Assembly: GCF_024868665.1 (NCBI RefSeq)
Contig: NC_079893.1
Coordinates: 15,369,424-15,433,423, forward strand
Direction: 5' to 3'
From: Triplophysa rosa
Lineage: Eukaryota > Chordata > Actinopteri > Cypriniformes > Nemacheilidae
Length of the DNA: 64,000 nucleotides
In this document: positions 32,509-43,154 of the stretch, piece after piece
Numbering within the stretch: position 1 is the stretch's first letter
Layout: every line of letters starts with the position of its first letter
Program-made: the position numbers and the translations under genes
The notes under the pieces: model-generated
The model's database searches: none
Seen by the model: the letters and a program-made list of their open reading frames with translations, nothing else
What the model was told of the DNA's origin: nothing

Positions 32509-33846
32509 AGGGGTCATATGGCACGAATACGTGTTTTTTCTGTGTCTTCGGTGTGTTATAAGTTGCCCATGCATGTATTAGACACATAAAATTGCAAAAA
32601 TGAAAGTGTTGGGACAAAAGATGCATTCTGTCAAAAAGCGAATGCTCACCCAGACCTGCATGAAACGCCTCGTGTAAACACACCCCCATGAATCTACGTC
32701 ATTTCGTGGTATGACTAGACCAAGACCACCCAAATCTATACGCAAGTAAGCTGGGCATACTTGTAAATCTCATTGTATTGTTACCGCCGCAGCCATGTCG
32801 TGGAGACGCTGTGTGTTTCGTTGGGAAAAGAAAGCCTCTTTGTTTGCCCTTCCAAAAGATGAGACAACTAAAAACGAATGGTTACATCTTATTCACAATA
32901 CTGTTCCAGAATTGTACAATCCGAATATTCAAGTGTGTGCAGCACATTTCATAGATGATTGCTTCAAGAACCTAGGAGAGGCCGGCTGTACACAAAAGCT
33001 TTGGCTAAAAAGTAGAGCAATTCCAACCATTACAACTTCGCAAGGACAGTCTGGCGCTTCAGATTCGCAGCCTATAAGTATATTTTCATTGTAAAAGACT
33101 TTGTTACGGACTAGCACGAGTTGAGTTTGTCATGTGTTTGTAGCGCATGTTGTTTCTTTGCGTGATCTGCAAATGCAGACACACGTGCAACGTGAAAAAA
33201 CAGACAACATAAGTCCTAATAATCAGTAATAATGTTTCAACTAGAGGAAACAAATGTCGTGTTTATAATGGGGTTTATTGTCTTTGTTGAGTCGCGATGA
33301 GACATGGCGTAACACTGGTTGATCACTAGTGGCAAATCTTCATAACATTGTATGTAAAAGGTAAAACAGTTATAGTTTTTAACTATTTAACATAATATAT
33401 TTTTAAAAAACCTTACCAATCCTTTAAATCCTGCTCAAGTTGCGCAGGCAAAGTTGATGTATCGGCTTTATCATCTTCATTTTCCGGATCAGATTTGGGC
33501 TCGAATTGATAAGGAAAGTACCGGTGACATTTTATCACCTGTCAGTACAATTACATGGGAACATGATGTTCTGAATATGGTAAGGCATTACATTTCCGTC
33601 ACACGCTTGCATTATTTGACCAATCACTATGCACTGGTTAACTGGCCAATCATAGCACACCTCACTTTTCAGAGCAATGAGCTTTGTAAAAAATCTGCAC
33701 GTTTCAGAGAGGTGGGGCAAAGAGGAGATACAAACATGCATGGTGTGTGGAAAATACAGCGTTTTTGGACCTTAAATCGTGTATACACATTGCATTACAT
33801 CTAAAACAAATGATAATATTCGTTTTAGCTGTGTCATTTGACCCCT
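32509..33846 (+). mobile_element. TTAA element with THAP domain (Kolobok-like), non-autonomous
   Basis: TTAA at 32505-32508 and 33847-33850 flanks the ends AGGGGTCATATGGC and, inverted, AGGGGTCAAATGAC. The interior codes a single THAP-domain protein of 99 residues and no DDE domain. TTAA duplications plus a THAP domain suggest the Kolobok superfamily, though P-type elements also carry THAP. A shorter relative is at 25774-26377. Confidence 0.75.
32795..33094 (+). CDS. THAP-domain protein from a DNA transposon, zinc ligand lost
   Basis: A 99-residue frame with a THAP zinc-finger DNA-binding fold: C6, KKASLFALPK with the conserved Pro, NEWL with the conserved Trp, C48-x2-H51 in VCAAHF, and AIPTI at the C-terminal edge. 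The second Cys of the first pair should be near residue 10 but is Trp (TGG at 32822-32824), so one of four zinc ligands is missing. The start at 32795 fits the THAP N-terminus. In the full-length family this domain precedes a transposase, absent here. Probably not functional. Confidence 0.75.
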   Translation: MSWRRCVFRWEKKASLFALPKDETTKNEWLHLIHNTVPELYNPNIQVCAAHFIDDCFKNLGEAGCTQKLWLKSRAIPTITTSQGQSGASDSQPISIFSL

Positions 33847-33850
33847 TTAA

Positions 33851-34105
33851 TATAACCCTGATTATTGTAAAAGAAGGTGCAACATATTTATCAAGTAAAG
33901 CTTTATTTAATGTAGATTTAAGACTAATCTTTTTTGGTGCAACCCACTCTAATCTTTAGGTGTCCTCACATTATTTGTTCTAGCTGCTTCACAAAATTCC
34001 ATACTGATAGGACAGTTGGGTGTTGGGCCTGTATCTTCCCAGGTGTGAATCACTCCATGACCATTTACACAAAGTTAAGACAAAGTTAAATCTGTATACA
34101 CAGTA
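33851..34105. other. spacer, nothing recognised
   Basis: Non-coding sequence between the TTAA element and a SINE. Confidence 0.4.
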
Positions 34106-34425
34106 TACAGTATATACATTTTTTTTATAAAGATTTGTTTTTTTTTTTGGCGTTTTTGCCTTTAATTGTACAGCTATTGTTAGAGAGGAGAGGAAGCGAA
34201 GTGGGAGAGAGAAGTGGGTGGGTTCGGGAAAGGACCACGAGATGGGAATCGAACCTGGGTCGCCCGATGCACAAGCGCCTTGCCGAACCCGGGTCGCCCG
34301 ATGCACAAGCGCCTTGCCGAACCCGGGTCGCCCGATGCACAAGCGCCTTGCCGAACCCGGGTCGCCCGATGCACAAGCGCCTTGCCGAACCCGGGTCGCC
34401 CGATGCACAAGTGCCTTGCCTAAAT
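34106..34425 (-). mobile_element. tRNA-derived SINE with expanded tandem head
   Basis: The minus strand has a tRNA-like piece (GGCGCTTGTGCATCGGGCGA, then GGTTCGATTCCC as box B), a pyrimidine-rich body (CTTTCCCGAACCCACCC...CTCTCTCCCACTTCGC) and an A-rich 3' end (AAAGGCAAAAACGCC then poly-A). This matches a common cyprinid SINE. The head is repeated as a 34-bp tandem array. Confidence 0.8.
34261..34421 (-). repeat. 34-bp tandem array, four full units plus one partial
   Basis: The unit on the plus strand starts CGCCCGATGCACAAGCGCCT and repeats at 34261, 34295, 34329, 34363 and 34397. Because 34 is not a multiple of 3, every frame is read in turn and all stay open, which creates several false proteins on both strands. 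Confidence 0.95.
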
Positions 34426-34924
34426 AATAAAATCATAGTCTGTGCATTCACATATATTTCTATAATCAGACAGTGAATTACGACTTCTAAGTTCACCCTA
34501 TGACACTAGATTTCATTTCAAATAGTTAAAAAAAAACATCTCTGCACAGCACTACATTGAGGTAAATTCAGATTAACAGATTTCAAATGTATATACAACT
34601 TCCAACAAAAAATATTCAATTTTCATCACGTGTAATGTATCCAACATACCATAGAAACGTCATATTTCAATCATATACACTCTGAAAACTCTTCAGGTAC
34701 CAATTCATTACTTCACAGTCCATTTATAAATCACACAATGCATATTACATATTTCAACCATATACACTCTTTTTAGGTATAAGTTCATAACTTCACAGTC
34801 CATTCATAATCAAGCATTGCACATTGAACATGTGTAGTGTTCGTACCTTGAGTCTTCAATCGTTTTTTTAGAAATGTCCGCTGAACTTACATATGTTGTA
34901 TGAACTTACATATGTACTTACAAT

Positions 34925-35243
34925 GTGCCGAAGAGAGCGCATGTCACTCCTCTCTTCGTTAGGTTGCACTGGCTCCCTATAGTCGCTCGCATTCAATTCA
35001 AATCTCTGCTCTTGGCCTACAAAACCATTACTGGTTCGGCACCCCCATATCTTCACTCGCTAATTCAGACTGCCCGATCCCTGTGCTCTGCAATCGAACA
35101 ACGTATTGTGGTGCAGTCCCACAAAGGGATGTGTTCCACGACTCTGGAACGATCTCCCTCTTGCCACAAGATCAGCGGATTCTGTAGTTGCGTTTAAGAA
35201 TCGGCTAAAAAAACATCTCTTCCGTCAGCATCTGACCCATTAG
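34925..35243 (+). pseudogene. LINE reverse transcriptase C-terminal fragment
   Basis: The frame shows HVTPLFVRLHWLPIVARIQF, LLAYKTITGSAPPYL and, after a one-base frameshift near 35140, LWNDLPLATRSADSV and LKKHLFRQHLTH followed by TAG at 35241. These are the last blocks of L2/CR1-type ORF2 proteins. The sequence differs clearly from the two L2 copies at 10613 and 17883, so it is another family. Confidence 0.78.
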
Positions 35244-36060
35244 TACAGTCTTATACTTTCCTACAAAATACAAAAATGATGCACTTACACTTTCCCTAAT
35301 ATGTCTGGATTATCATCCATATCCGTTTTAAATCAGGTTAAATGTTACATTTTTCTCCAAAATCATCATCGGAGGAGAAACAAACACTTTCCAACATGAC
35401 TTCAGCGGAAGATTTCCATACATTGAAACTTCCGCTGAAACTGTGAATGAATCTATGTTAATATGTAAATATAGTTTCCATGAGAGATTCAACAGGAGAA
35501 CAATAATAATAAACTCCAGCAGGAAAAAACAAAAACTAAAGCATGTGCGACACAGCCGTGACTTATATCACCGGCACTTCCTGATCCGATATAGCCATGT
35601 CACATCACAAATACTAGCCCTGTATTTTAAGGGAAACACTACCGTTTTTCTGAGTGAAGTTCACAATTCTTTTGGGCGATATAGTATAACTAAGAATAGT
35701 GACATAATTTATCCGGGAAGTAAAGGGCTGTAGTCCGATTTCAGCCGTTCTCTGTAGTCCTTGAAAAGTGAATTCTGTTAAAGACAATATCTCGCTTGAC
35801 ATTGAACTTTGAGCTTTATCATTTTGCAGATATTATTTATGCTCTAACAGCAACATTACACACTAACTAAAGTTTGAAAATTGGCATCATGGGGGACGGC
35901 TCCTTTAAGTTTGATGTTTAAAAACTCATGATCAGACATGACAATGTGTACTTTCTCTTTGGCCCATTGTTGGGCTTAACCCCGATAAATGCTGATGTAG
36001 CTTTAATTTGTATTTATTATTATTACGTTATTCAAAAGTCAATCAAAATACAATTGACTA
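35244..36060. other. unassigned stretch in block B
   Basis: Possibly the 3' UTR of the LINE fragment followed by unrelated DNA. A run near 35390-35440 contains the inverted words TTCAGCGGAAG and CTTCCGCTGAA. Confidence 0.4.
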
Positions 36061-36500
36061 GAAGTCTTTTTTCTTAATGTTGTGACGTCTAGTCTGGTGT
36101 GAAGGGTGTGAATGTAACCGGAGGCCTGCCAGCATGAGAGCTGTGCCGCTAAACCTCACTCCCCAAACTCAAGAGGTGCTCTAGCGACAGACGCCAGAGG
36201 CCGCGGCCTTTAGCGTTCTTGTTAGAGTGCCCGCCTCTCATGCTGGATGGATCGACGGTTCAAGTCCTGCTTAAAGCGGGTGCAGTTAGGATCGTTAACA
36301 TAAATCTGCCTGTTGCCAGTGAAAGCATCAGTGCTGATGTTGCGTAGGTTATGTTTTAGGTTTGCCTTGTGCATTGAAAGTTTTTCTTTTGTTTTTAACA
36401 GGTTGGGGCCAACATGGTGGAATGCTAGAGGGAGGCTGAGCTCGCCAAACTCTTCCCTGTCGGTGCCATCAAGCCTTTGTTGGTGATTTTGTGCCATTTA
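36061..36500 (+). mobile_element. tRNA-derived SINE-like sequence
   Basis: Around 36208-36268 there is TTAGCGTTCTTGTTAGAGTG (box A-like) and GGTTCAAGTCC (exact box B consensus) at normal tRNA spacing. A body follows with GGGCCAACATGGTGGAATGC. The ends are uncertain. The block B boundary (36254) falls four bases before box B, so copies at 43154 lack it. Confidence 0.5.
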
Positions 36501-36767
36501 TTGTAAACCTTGTTGTTGTAATGTTATTGTACTGTTAAAGCAAAACTAAAAGAAAATGTGTTAGAGCATTTGTCAACAAAAATAAGATGATTTGCATTTA
36601 TTTATATGATGTTTCATTAATAATAAAAGTTCTTTATGAAATACATGTCTAATAATAAAAGGTAGTAAAATATGAAACATATGTAATAACCCAACTAAAC
36701 CTGTCTAAAAAATAAAACTGCTTTCTAGTATAAACCTTTAACCCCTAGAGTTGGCGGACCCGCTAGA
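36501..36767. other. spacer, nothing recognised
   Basis: AT-rich non-coding sequence. Confidence 0.4.
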
Positions 36768-36775
36768 GTCTAATT

Positions 36776-37634
36776 CAGGGGTCTTCAACTACTTTTCTTT
36801 GTGGGCCAGATTCCAAAAGTATCAAATAGGATGCGGCCCAGTTTTTACCATATCCTAATTTCTTCTGTTATTTTGTATTTCTATTATTTATTGATTTCTT
36901 TTCCTTTTATATTGTTTTTGATGCTGTTACTTATAGGTAATATATTAAAACATGCACAATATATTGCATCCAGTATTTGTGCCTTTTCATTAAATTTAAT
37001 TAAAATGGATATTGTCTTTTTAATTGTATTTTATATTCCTTAATGCGTTAGTTTACCCAAAAATGAAATTGCTGTTAATTTACTCACCCCCAGTTGCAAT
37101 TGCATTCATGTGCCTGCGCACATAGAATGGTAGATCGTTTGAAATGCAAGTTCTAGAGGGAGATGAAAAGGTTTTTTTCGTAAATATAGCTGTTTAAATC
37201 ATACATAATGAATGCAGTAATAAAAACAACATAGTTTTTCCCTTATCTGAGATAACACTTCACGTGGTGTAGTGCCCTTTCTGCAGTTACTTTCAAGGGC
37301 ACAAGATGCGTTTTGGAACGCGACCTATCGCGTGCGCAAACCGACTGCCTGAGGCTGTGGATTGCCGATTATAATGTTGTAAATAATGTTAGGTTTCTTG
37401 GACAGGCTGATCAAATCGCTTTATAACACATCAATCGTTATGATCCGAGGGAATTACTTTTGTATTGAATGTAGCAGCATTTTGGACTTTCAAAGGCGTG
37501 GCGTCTCAGGACGTGCATTTCTTAAAGCACACCATTCTTCAAGTCTCTCCACTTATTTGAAATGTTAAGGCGGGCCAGGTTAAGATGATTGGCGGGCAGC
37601 ATTTGGCCCGCAGGCTGCCAGTTGACTAGCCCTG
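36776..37634. mobile_element. hAT-Charlie-type MITE with perfect 8-bp TSD
   Basis: Left end CAGGGGTCTTCAACTACTTT, right end GCCAGTTGACTAGCCCTG. GTCTAATT flanks both sides (36768-36775 and 37635-37642). 859 bp, no transposase. A stretch near 37043-37110 resembles the end of the AGGGATAGTTCACCC MITE family. Confidence 0.9.
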
Positions 37635-37642
37635 GTCTAATT

Positions 37643-38009
37643 GGTTCAAAATGAACCGGACATCTTTTTACACTTTTAATAATAACACAGCCATCCCTAA
37701 CATTGTTTTGCAGCATTGTTTCTGGATCTGCAAAGCATTCATCTGTCACTAAGACCCCCGCATTGCACGCACACATACACACAGGCGCGCACAAACCAGT
37801 GCTGCAGTGTTTACAAACTTTTTTCTTTCAGAAAAGGCACCTAAACACATTTTGGATGGACATTAAGTGGAAAAATGTTGGAAGTACTGCCCTGCGAGCA
37901 GAAGATTTTGCTTACCTGACACAGGATCGTCTCTTTCACCACCTAATTGGCACGTAACATCACCTTGTGCCATAAACTGCATCCGATTTCGGTCACTCTT
38001 TTAGGTTAC
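37643..38009. other. spacer, nothing recognised
   Basis: Short frames only; no terminal repeats or exons seen. Confidence 0.4.
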
Positions 38010-38160
38010 TAATGTCACGGTCCCACCGTCTTGTTTATGAAATTCTAGTCGTGTGGCGGGATCGGGGCAGAGCCCTTAGGTTTTATGTGAGAAAACCATG
38101 AGTTGTTTGTTTTTACTTCCCATGTGTTTTCTCGTGTCTCATCTTTGGCCCCGCCCCGGT
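38010..38160 (+). mobile_element. LTR-like segment related to the LTR at 48674-49580
   Basis: The segment starts TGTCACGGTCCC and contains CATGTGTTTTCTCGTGTCTC then TTTGGCCCCGCCCC. The reverse complement of 49535-49580 has the same words in the same order. It precedes a gag-like reading frame, as a 5' LTR would. Confidence 0.5.
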
Positions 38161-38753
38161 TCTGTCAGGGGAGTTATGGGGACCAGGAGTTCGCCAGAGC
38201 ATTCTCGGCGGTGGCAGAGGCGACCGGGTTCAATGACGCGGAGTTGAAGACGATCTTCAACTGCTGTCTCACCCGGCGCCTCACACCGCCGGAGAAGAGG
38301 CTGCTGGCTCCTCTCGGGTTCGCGGATATGGTCACGTGGCCAACCGGGATGATCCCGGGAGTGGGGTTCCATTTGGAACTTCAGCTCCACGGTCGAGCGT
38401 CCCGGGGGGTCTCGTCCTGGCTGCCCGGGGGGACTCAGTACCCTCTGGCTGGAGCTCCACGGTTCCTGGTTCCCCTGGCGGAGACCGTGGCGAGTGGGGA
38501 GGGAAGGACTCGGGGACGACGTCTGGGGGTTTCCCCAACGCTGAACTACCTCCGGTCCCCACGGGTCCGCCAAAGATGGCTGCAGACCGGGCGGTGCGGA
38601 AAAGGAGGAAGGAGCGTCACGGGGGAATGAACCGTTCTATGCAGCTGGCTACCACTCCGGTCCAGCCGGCGTCCAGTCCAGCATCCAGTCCTGTGATCCA
38701 GCCGGCGTCCAGTCCTGTGATCCAGCCGGCGTCCAGTCCGGTGATCCAGCCGG
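38160..38753 (+). pseudogene. retroelement gag-like fragment with a 27-bp repeat
   Basis: The frame from about 38170 gives SYGDQEFARAFSAVAEATGF and LKTIFNCCLTRRLTPPEKRL. I associate this with gag-like proteins of cyprinid LTR retroelements, from memory only. A second frame (from about 38336) continues with a Pro/Ser/Gly-rich part, a basic patch (AVRKRRKERHG) and then three near-perfect 9-residue repeats (SSPVIQPAS), so a frameshift lies between. The fragment stops abruptly at the block B' boundary (38753/38754), where reading enters antisense piggyBac sequence. Confidence 0.5.
38664..38753 (+). repeat. 27-bp minisatellite in the gag-like frame
   Basis: The unit CCAGTCCTGTGATCCAGCCG, then GCGTCCAGT-like sequence, occurs about three times and ends at the B' junction. 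Being a multiple of 3 it keeps the frame. Confidence 0.8.
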
Positions 38754-39146
38754 CACAGCATATTCTGAATATGCAGTCTCCAGGTCAGAAGAGTCTCGCA
38801 CACCGTCAGTTTCATGATCAAAAAGTATCTCAGTCACCTCTGATGCTGTATATTTCCTCTTTGCCATGTTTCGTTATTTTATTTTACTTGCTCAAAAACT
38901 TTCCAATCTGTCGCACTCCGTCACTCCCTGTTCATATCTAACCTCTACCGCTCTCCACGAAAACTGCAGCAAATGGCTTATGAGACACAAGTGATTACCG
39001 TAATACATACATGTTCAAAAAGGTCAATTTGTCTACTTTTAGGAGCAATACGATTTTTTTTGATAGCATAAATGGTTGAAGAGTTACGGTTAAATGAACA
39101 CCGCTTGGTAAAATGCGTCGGCGACAATGCATCCGGCTTTAAAGTG
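38754..39146 (-). mobile_element. right part of piggyBac (in B')
   Basis: Copy of 31854-32246, with first-exon coding MAKRKYTASEVTEILFD at 38867 downward and TTAA at 39147-39150. The left half is absent at the junction. Confidence 0.8.
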
Positions 39147-39408
39147 TTAAAGCAAAAAAATCCTGAGCCTGAACTTTTTTTGCAGGGTTGCGAGAGTAGA
39201 CATACGTAGGGTTATTTGTCAAACAAAATAGAACATTATTTCACTTGAAACTAACTAGTAACATGCTGTTTTTGAGCTTCTCAGACAGACGTTTCTTAAA
39301 CTTTGATGCTATGCCATGTGTGTAGGGATCACAGAATGACTAAAAATTATAACCCACAAAACCAGTTTTATGCAATTATGGTATATAATTATGGTATATC
39401 AGGCTTAA

Positions 39409-40746
39409 AGGGGTCATATGGCACGAATACGTGTTTTTTCTGTGTCTTCGGTGTGTTATAAGTTGCCCATGCATGTATTAGACACATAAAATTGCAAAAA
39501 TGAAAGTGTTGGGACAAAAGATGCATTCTGTCAAAAAGCGAATGCTCACCCAGACCTGCATGAAACGCCTCGTGTAAACACACCCCCATGAATCTACGTC
39601 ATTTCGTGGTATGACTAGACCAAGACCACCCAAATCTATACGCAAGTAAGCTGGGCATACTTGTAAATCTCATTGTATTGTTACCGCCGCAGCCATGTCG
39701 TGGAGACGCTGTGTGTTTCGTTGGGAAAAGAAAGCCTCTTTGTTTGCCCTTCCAAAAGATGAGACAACTAAAAACGAATGGTTACATCTTATTCACAATA
39801 CTGTTCCAGAATTGTACAATCCGAATATTCAAGTGTGTGCAGCACATTTCATAGATGATTGCTTCAAGAACCTAGGAGAGGCCGGCTGTACACAAAAGCT
39901 TTGGCTAAAAAGTAGAGCAATTCCAACCATTACAACTTCGCAAGGACAGTCTGGCGCTTCAGATTCGCAGCCTATAAGTATATTTTCATTGTAAAAGACT
40001 TTGTTACGGACTAGCACGAGTTGAGTTTGTCATGTGTTTGTAGCGCATGTTGTTTCTTTGCGTGATCTGCAAATGCAGACACACGTGCAACGTGAAAAAA
40101 CAGACAACATAAGTCCTAATAATCAGTAATAATGTTTCAACTAGAGGAAACAAATGTCGTGTTTATAATGGGGTTTATTGTCTTTGTTGAGTCGCGATGA
40201 GACATGGCGTAACACTGGTTGATCACTAGTGGCAAATCTTCATAACATTGTATGTAAAAGGTAAAACAGTTATAGTTTTTAACTATTTAACATAATATAT
40301 TTTTAAAAAACCTTACCAATCCTTTAAATCCTGCTCAAGTTGCGCAGGCAAAGTTGATGTATCGGCTTTATCATCTTCATTTTCCGGATCAGATTTGGGC
40401 TCGAATTGATAAGGAAAGTACCGGTGACATTTTATCACCTGTCAGTACAATTACATGGGAACATGATGTTCTGAATATGGTAAGGCATTACATTTCCGTC
40501 ACACGCTTGCATTATTTGACCAATCACTATGCACTGGTTAACTGGCCAATCATAGCACACCTCACTTTTCAGAGCAATGAGCTTTGTAAAAAATCTGCAC
40601 GTTTCAGAGAGGTGGGGCAAAGAGGAGATACAAACATGCATGGTGTGTGGAAAATACAGCGTTTTTGGACCTTAAATCGTGTATACACATTGCATTACAT
40701 CTAAAACAAATGATAATATTCGTTTTAGCTGTGTCATTTGACCCCT
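39409..40746 (+). mobile_element. TTAA/THAP element (in B')
   Basis: Copy of 32509-33846 with the same TTAA flanks and terminal repeats. Confidence 0.75.
39695..39994 (+). CDS. THAP-domain protein (copy in B')
   Basis: Identical in translation to the frame at 32795-33094, including Trp in place of the second zinc-ligand Cys. The mutation therefore predates the block duplication. Confidence 0.72.
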   Translation: MSWRRCVFRWEKKASLFALPKDETTKNEWLHLIHNTVPELYNPNIQVCAAHFIDDCFKNLGEAGCTQKLWLKSRAIPTITTSQGQSGASDSQPISIFSL

Positions 40747-41005
40747 TTAATATAACCCTGATTATTGTAAAAGAAGGTGCAACATATTTATCAAGTAAAG
40801 CTTTATTTAATGTAGATTTAAGACTAATCTTTTTTGGTGCAACCCACTCTAATCTTTAGGTGTCCTCACATTATTTGTTCTAGCTGCTTCACAAAATTCC
40901 ATACTGATAGGACAGTTGGGTGTTGGGCCTGTATCTTCCCAGGTGTGAATCACTCCATGACCATTTACACAAAGTTAAGACAAAGTTAAATCTGTATACA
41001 CAGTA

Positions 41006-41325
41006 TACAGTATATACATTTTTTTTATAAAGATTTGTTTTTTTTTTTGGCGTTTTTGCCTTTAATTGTACAGCTATTGTTAGAGAGGAGAGGAAGCGAA
41101 GTGGGAGAGAGAAGTGGGTGGGTTCGGGAAAGGACCACGAGATGGGAATCGAACCTGGGTCGCCCGATGCACAAGCGCCTTGCCGAACCCGGGTCGCCCG
41201 ATGCACAAGCGCCTTGCCGAACCCGGGTCGCCCGATGCACAAGCGCCTTGCCGAACCCGGGTCGCCCGATGCACAAGCGCCTTGCCGAACCCGGGTCGCC
41301 CGATGCACAAGTGCCTTGCCTAAAT
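41006..41325 (-). mobile_element. SINE with 34-bp tandem head (in B')
   Basis: Copy of 34106-34425; the tandem units start at 41161, 41195, 41229, 41263 and 41297, the same number as in B. Confidence 0.8.
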
Positions 41326-41824
41326 AATAAAATCATAGTCTGTGCATTCACATATATTTCTATAATCAGACAGTGAATTACGACTTCTAAGTTCACCCTA
41401 TGACACTAGATTTCATTTCAAATAGTTAAAAAAAAACATCTCTGCACAGCACTACATTGAGGTAAATTCAGATTAACAGATTTCAAATGTATATACAACT
41501 TCCAACAAAAAATATTCAATTTTCATCACGTGTAATGTATCCAACATACCATAGAAACGTCATATTTCAATCATATACACTCTGAAAACTCTTCAGGTAC
41601 CAATTCATTACTTCACAGTCCATTTATAAATCACACAATGCATATTACATATTTCAACCATATACACTCTTTTTAGGTATAAGTTCATAACTTCACAGTC
41701 CATTCATAATAAAGCATTGCACATTGAACATGTGTAGTGTTCGTACCTTGAGTCTTCAATCGTTTTTTTAGAAATGTCCGCTGAACTTACATATGTTGTA
41801 TGAACTTACATATGTACTTACAAT

Positions 41825-42143
41825 GTGCCGAAGAGAGCGCATGTCACTCCTCTCTTCGTTAGGTTGCACTGGCTCCCTATAGTCGCTCGCATTCAATTCA
41901 AATCTCTGCTCTTGGCCTACAAAACCATTACTGGTTCGGCACCCCCATATCTTCACTCGCTAATTCAGACTGCCCGATCCCTGTGCTCTGCAATCGAACA
42001 ACGTATTGTGGTGCAGTCCCACAAAGGGATGTGTTCCACGACTCTGGAACGATCTCCCTCTTGCCACAAGATCAGCGGATTCTGTAGTTGCGTTTAAGAA
42101 TCGGCTAAAAAAACATCTCTTCCGTCAGCATCTGACCCATTAG
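41825..42143 (+). pseudogene. LINE reverse transcriptase fragment (in B')
   Basis: Copy of 34925-35243 with the same frameshift. Confidence 0.75.
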
Positions 42144-43154
42144 TACAGTCTTATACTTTCCTACAAAATACAAAAATGATGCACTTACACTTTCCCTAAT
42201 ATGTCTGGATTATCATCCATATCCGTTTTAAATCAGGTTAAATGTTACATTTTTCTCCAAAATCATCATCGGAGGAGAAACAAACACTTTCCAACATGAC
42301 TTCAGCGGAAGATTTCCATACATTGAAACTTCCGCTGAAACTGTGAATGAATCTATGTTAATATGTAAATATAGTTTCCATGAGAGATTCAACAGGAGAA
42401 CAATAATAATAAACTCCAGCAGGAAAAAACAAAAACTAAAGCATGTGCGACACAGCCGTGACTTATATCACCGGCACTTCCTGATCCGATATAGCCATGT
42501 CACATCACAAATACTAGCCCTGTATTTTAAGGGAAACACTACCGTTTTTCTGAGTGAAGTTCACAATTCTTTTGGGCGATATAGTATAACTAAGAATAGT
42601 GACATAATTTATCCGGGAAGTAAAGGGCTGTAGTCCGATTTCAGCCGTTCTCTGTAGTCCTTGAAAAGTGAATTCTGTTAAAGACAATATCTCGCTTGAC
42701 ATTGAACTTTGAGCTTTATCATTTTGCAGATATTATTTATGCTCTAACAGCAACATTACACACTAACTAAAGTTTGAAAATTGGCATCATGGGGGACGGC
42801 TCCTTTAAGTTTGATGTTTAAAAACTCATGATCAGACATGACAATGTGTACTTTCTCTTTGGCCCATTGTTGGGCTTAACCCCGATAAATGCTGATGTAG
42901 CTTTAATTTGTATTTATTATTATTACGTTATTCAAAAGTCAATCAAAATACAATTGACTAGAAGTCTTTTTTCTTAATGTTGTGACGTCTAGTCTGGTGT
43001 GAAGGGTGTGAATGTAACCGGAGGCCTGCCAGCATGAGAGCTGTGCCGCTAAACCTCACTCCCCAAACTCAAGAGGTGCTCTAGCGACAGACGCCAGAGG
43101 CCGCGGCCTTTAGCGTTCTTGTTAGAGTGCCCGCCTCTCATGCTGGATGGATCG

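Larger units (their letters stand above)
31854..36254 (+). repeat. duplicated block B, first copy
   Basis: Recurs at 38754-43154 with a constant offset of 6900 and at 45654-48374 (incomplete, broken by N). Identity is close to complete; a difference is AATCAAGC versus AATAAAGC at 34809/41709. The left boundary lies just past the hAT target duplication; the right boundary lies inside a tRNA-like sequence. Confidence 0.95.
38754..43154 (+). repeat. duplicated block B', second copy
   Basis: Same sequence as 31854-36254 at +6900. It starts in mid-piggyBac at exactly the base after the hAT-bearing flank of the first copy, so neither the hAT nor the left half of the piggyBac is present. It ends in the tRNA-like sequence and is joined directly to A'. 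Confidence 0.95.

Noticed and set aside
34125..34496. Overlapping frames of 69-139 residues on both strands (also at 41025-41396 and 48148-48573)
   Set aside because: They are read-through of the 34-bp tandem array in a SINE and, in the last case, of N bases. No domain and no independent support.
36208..36280. Functional tRNA gene
   Set aside because: Box B is exact and box A approximate, but there is no paired acceptor stem or terminator run; more likely a SINE head.
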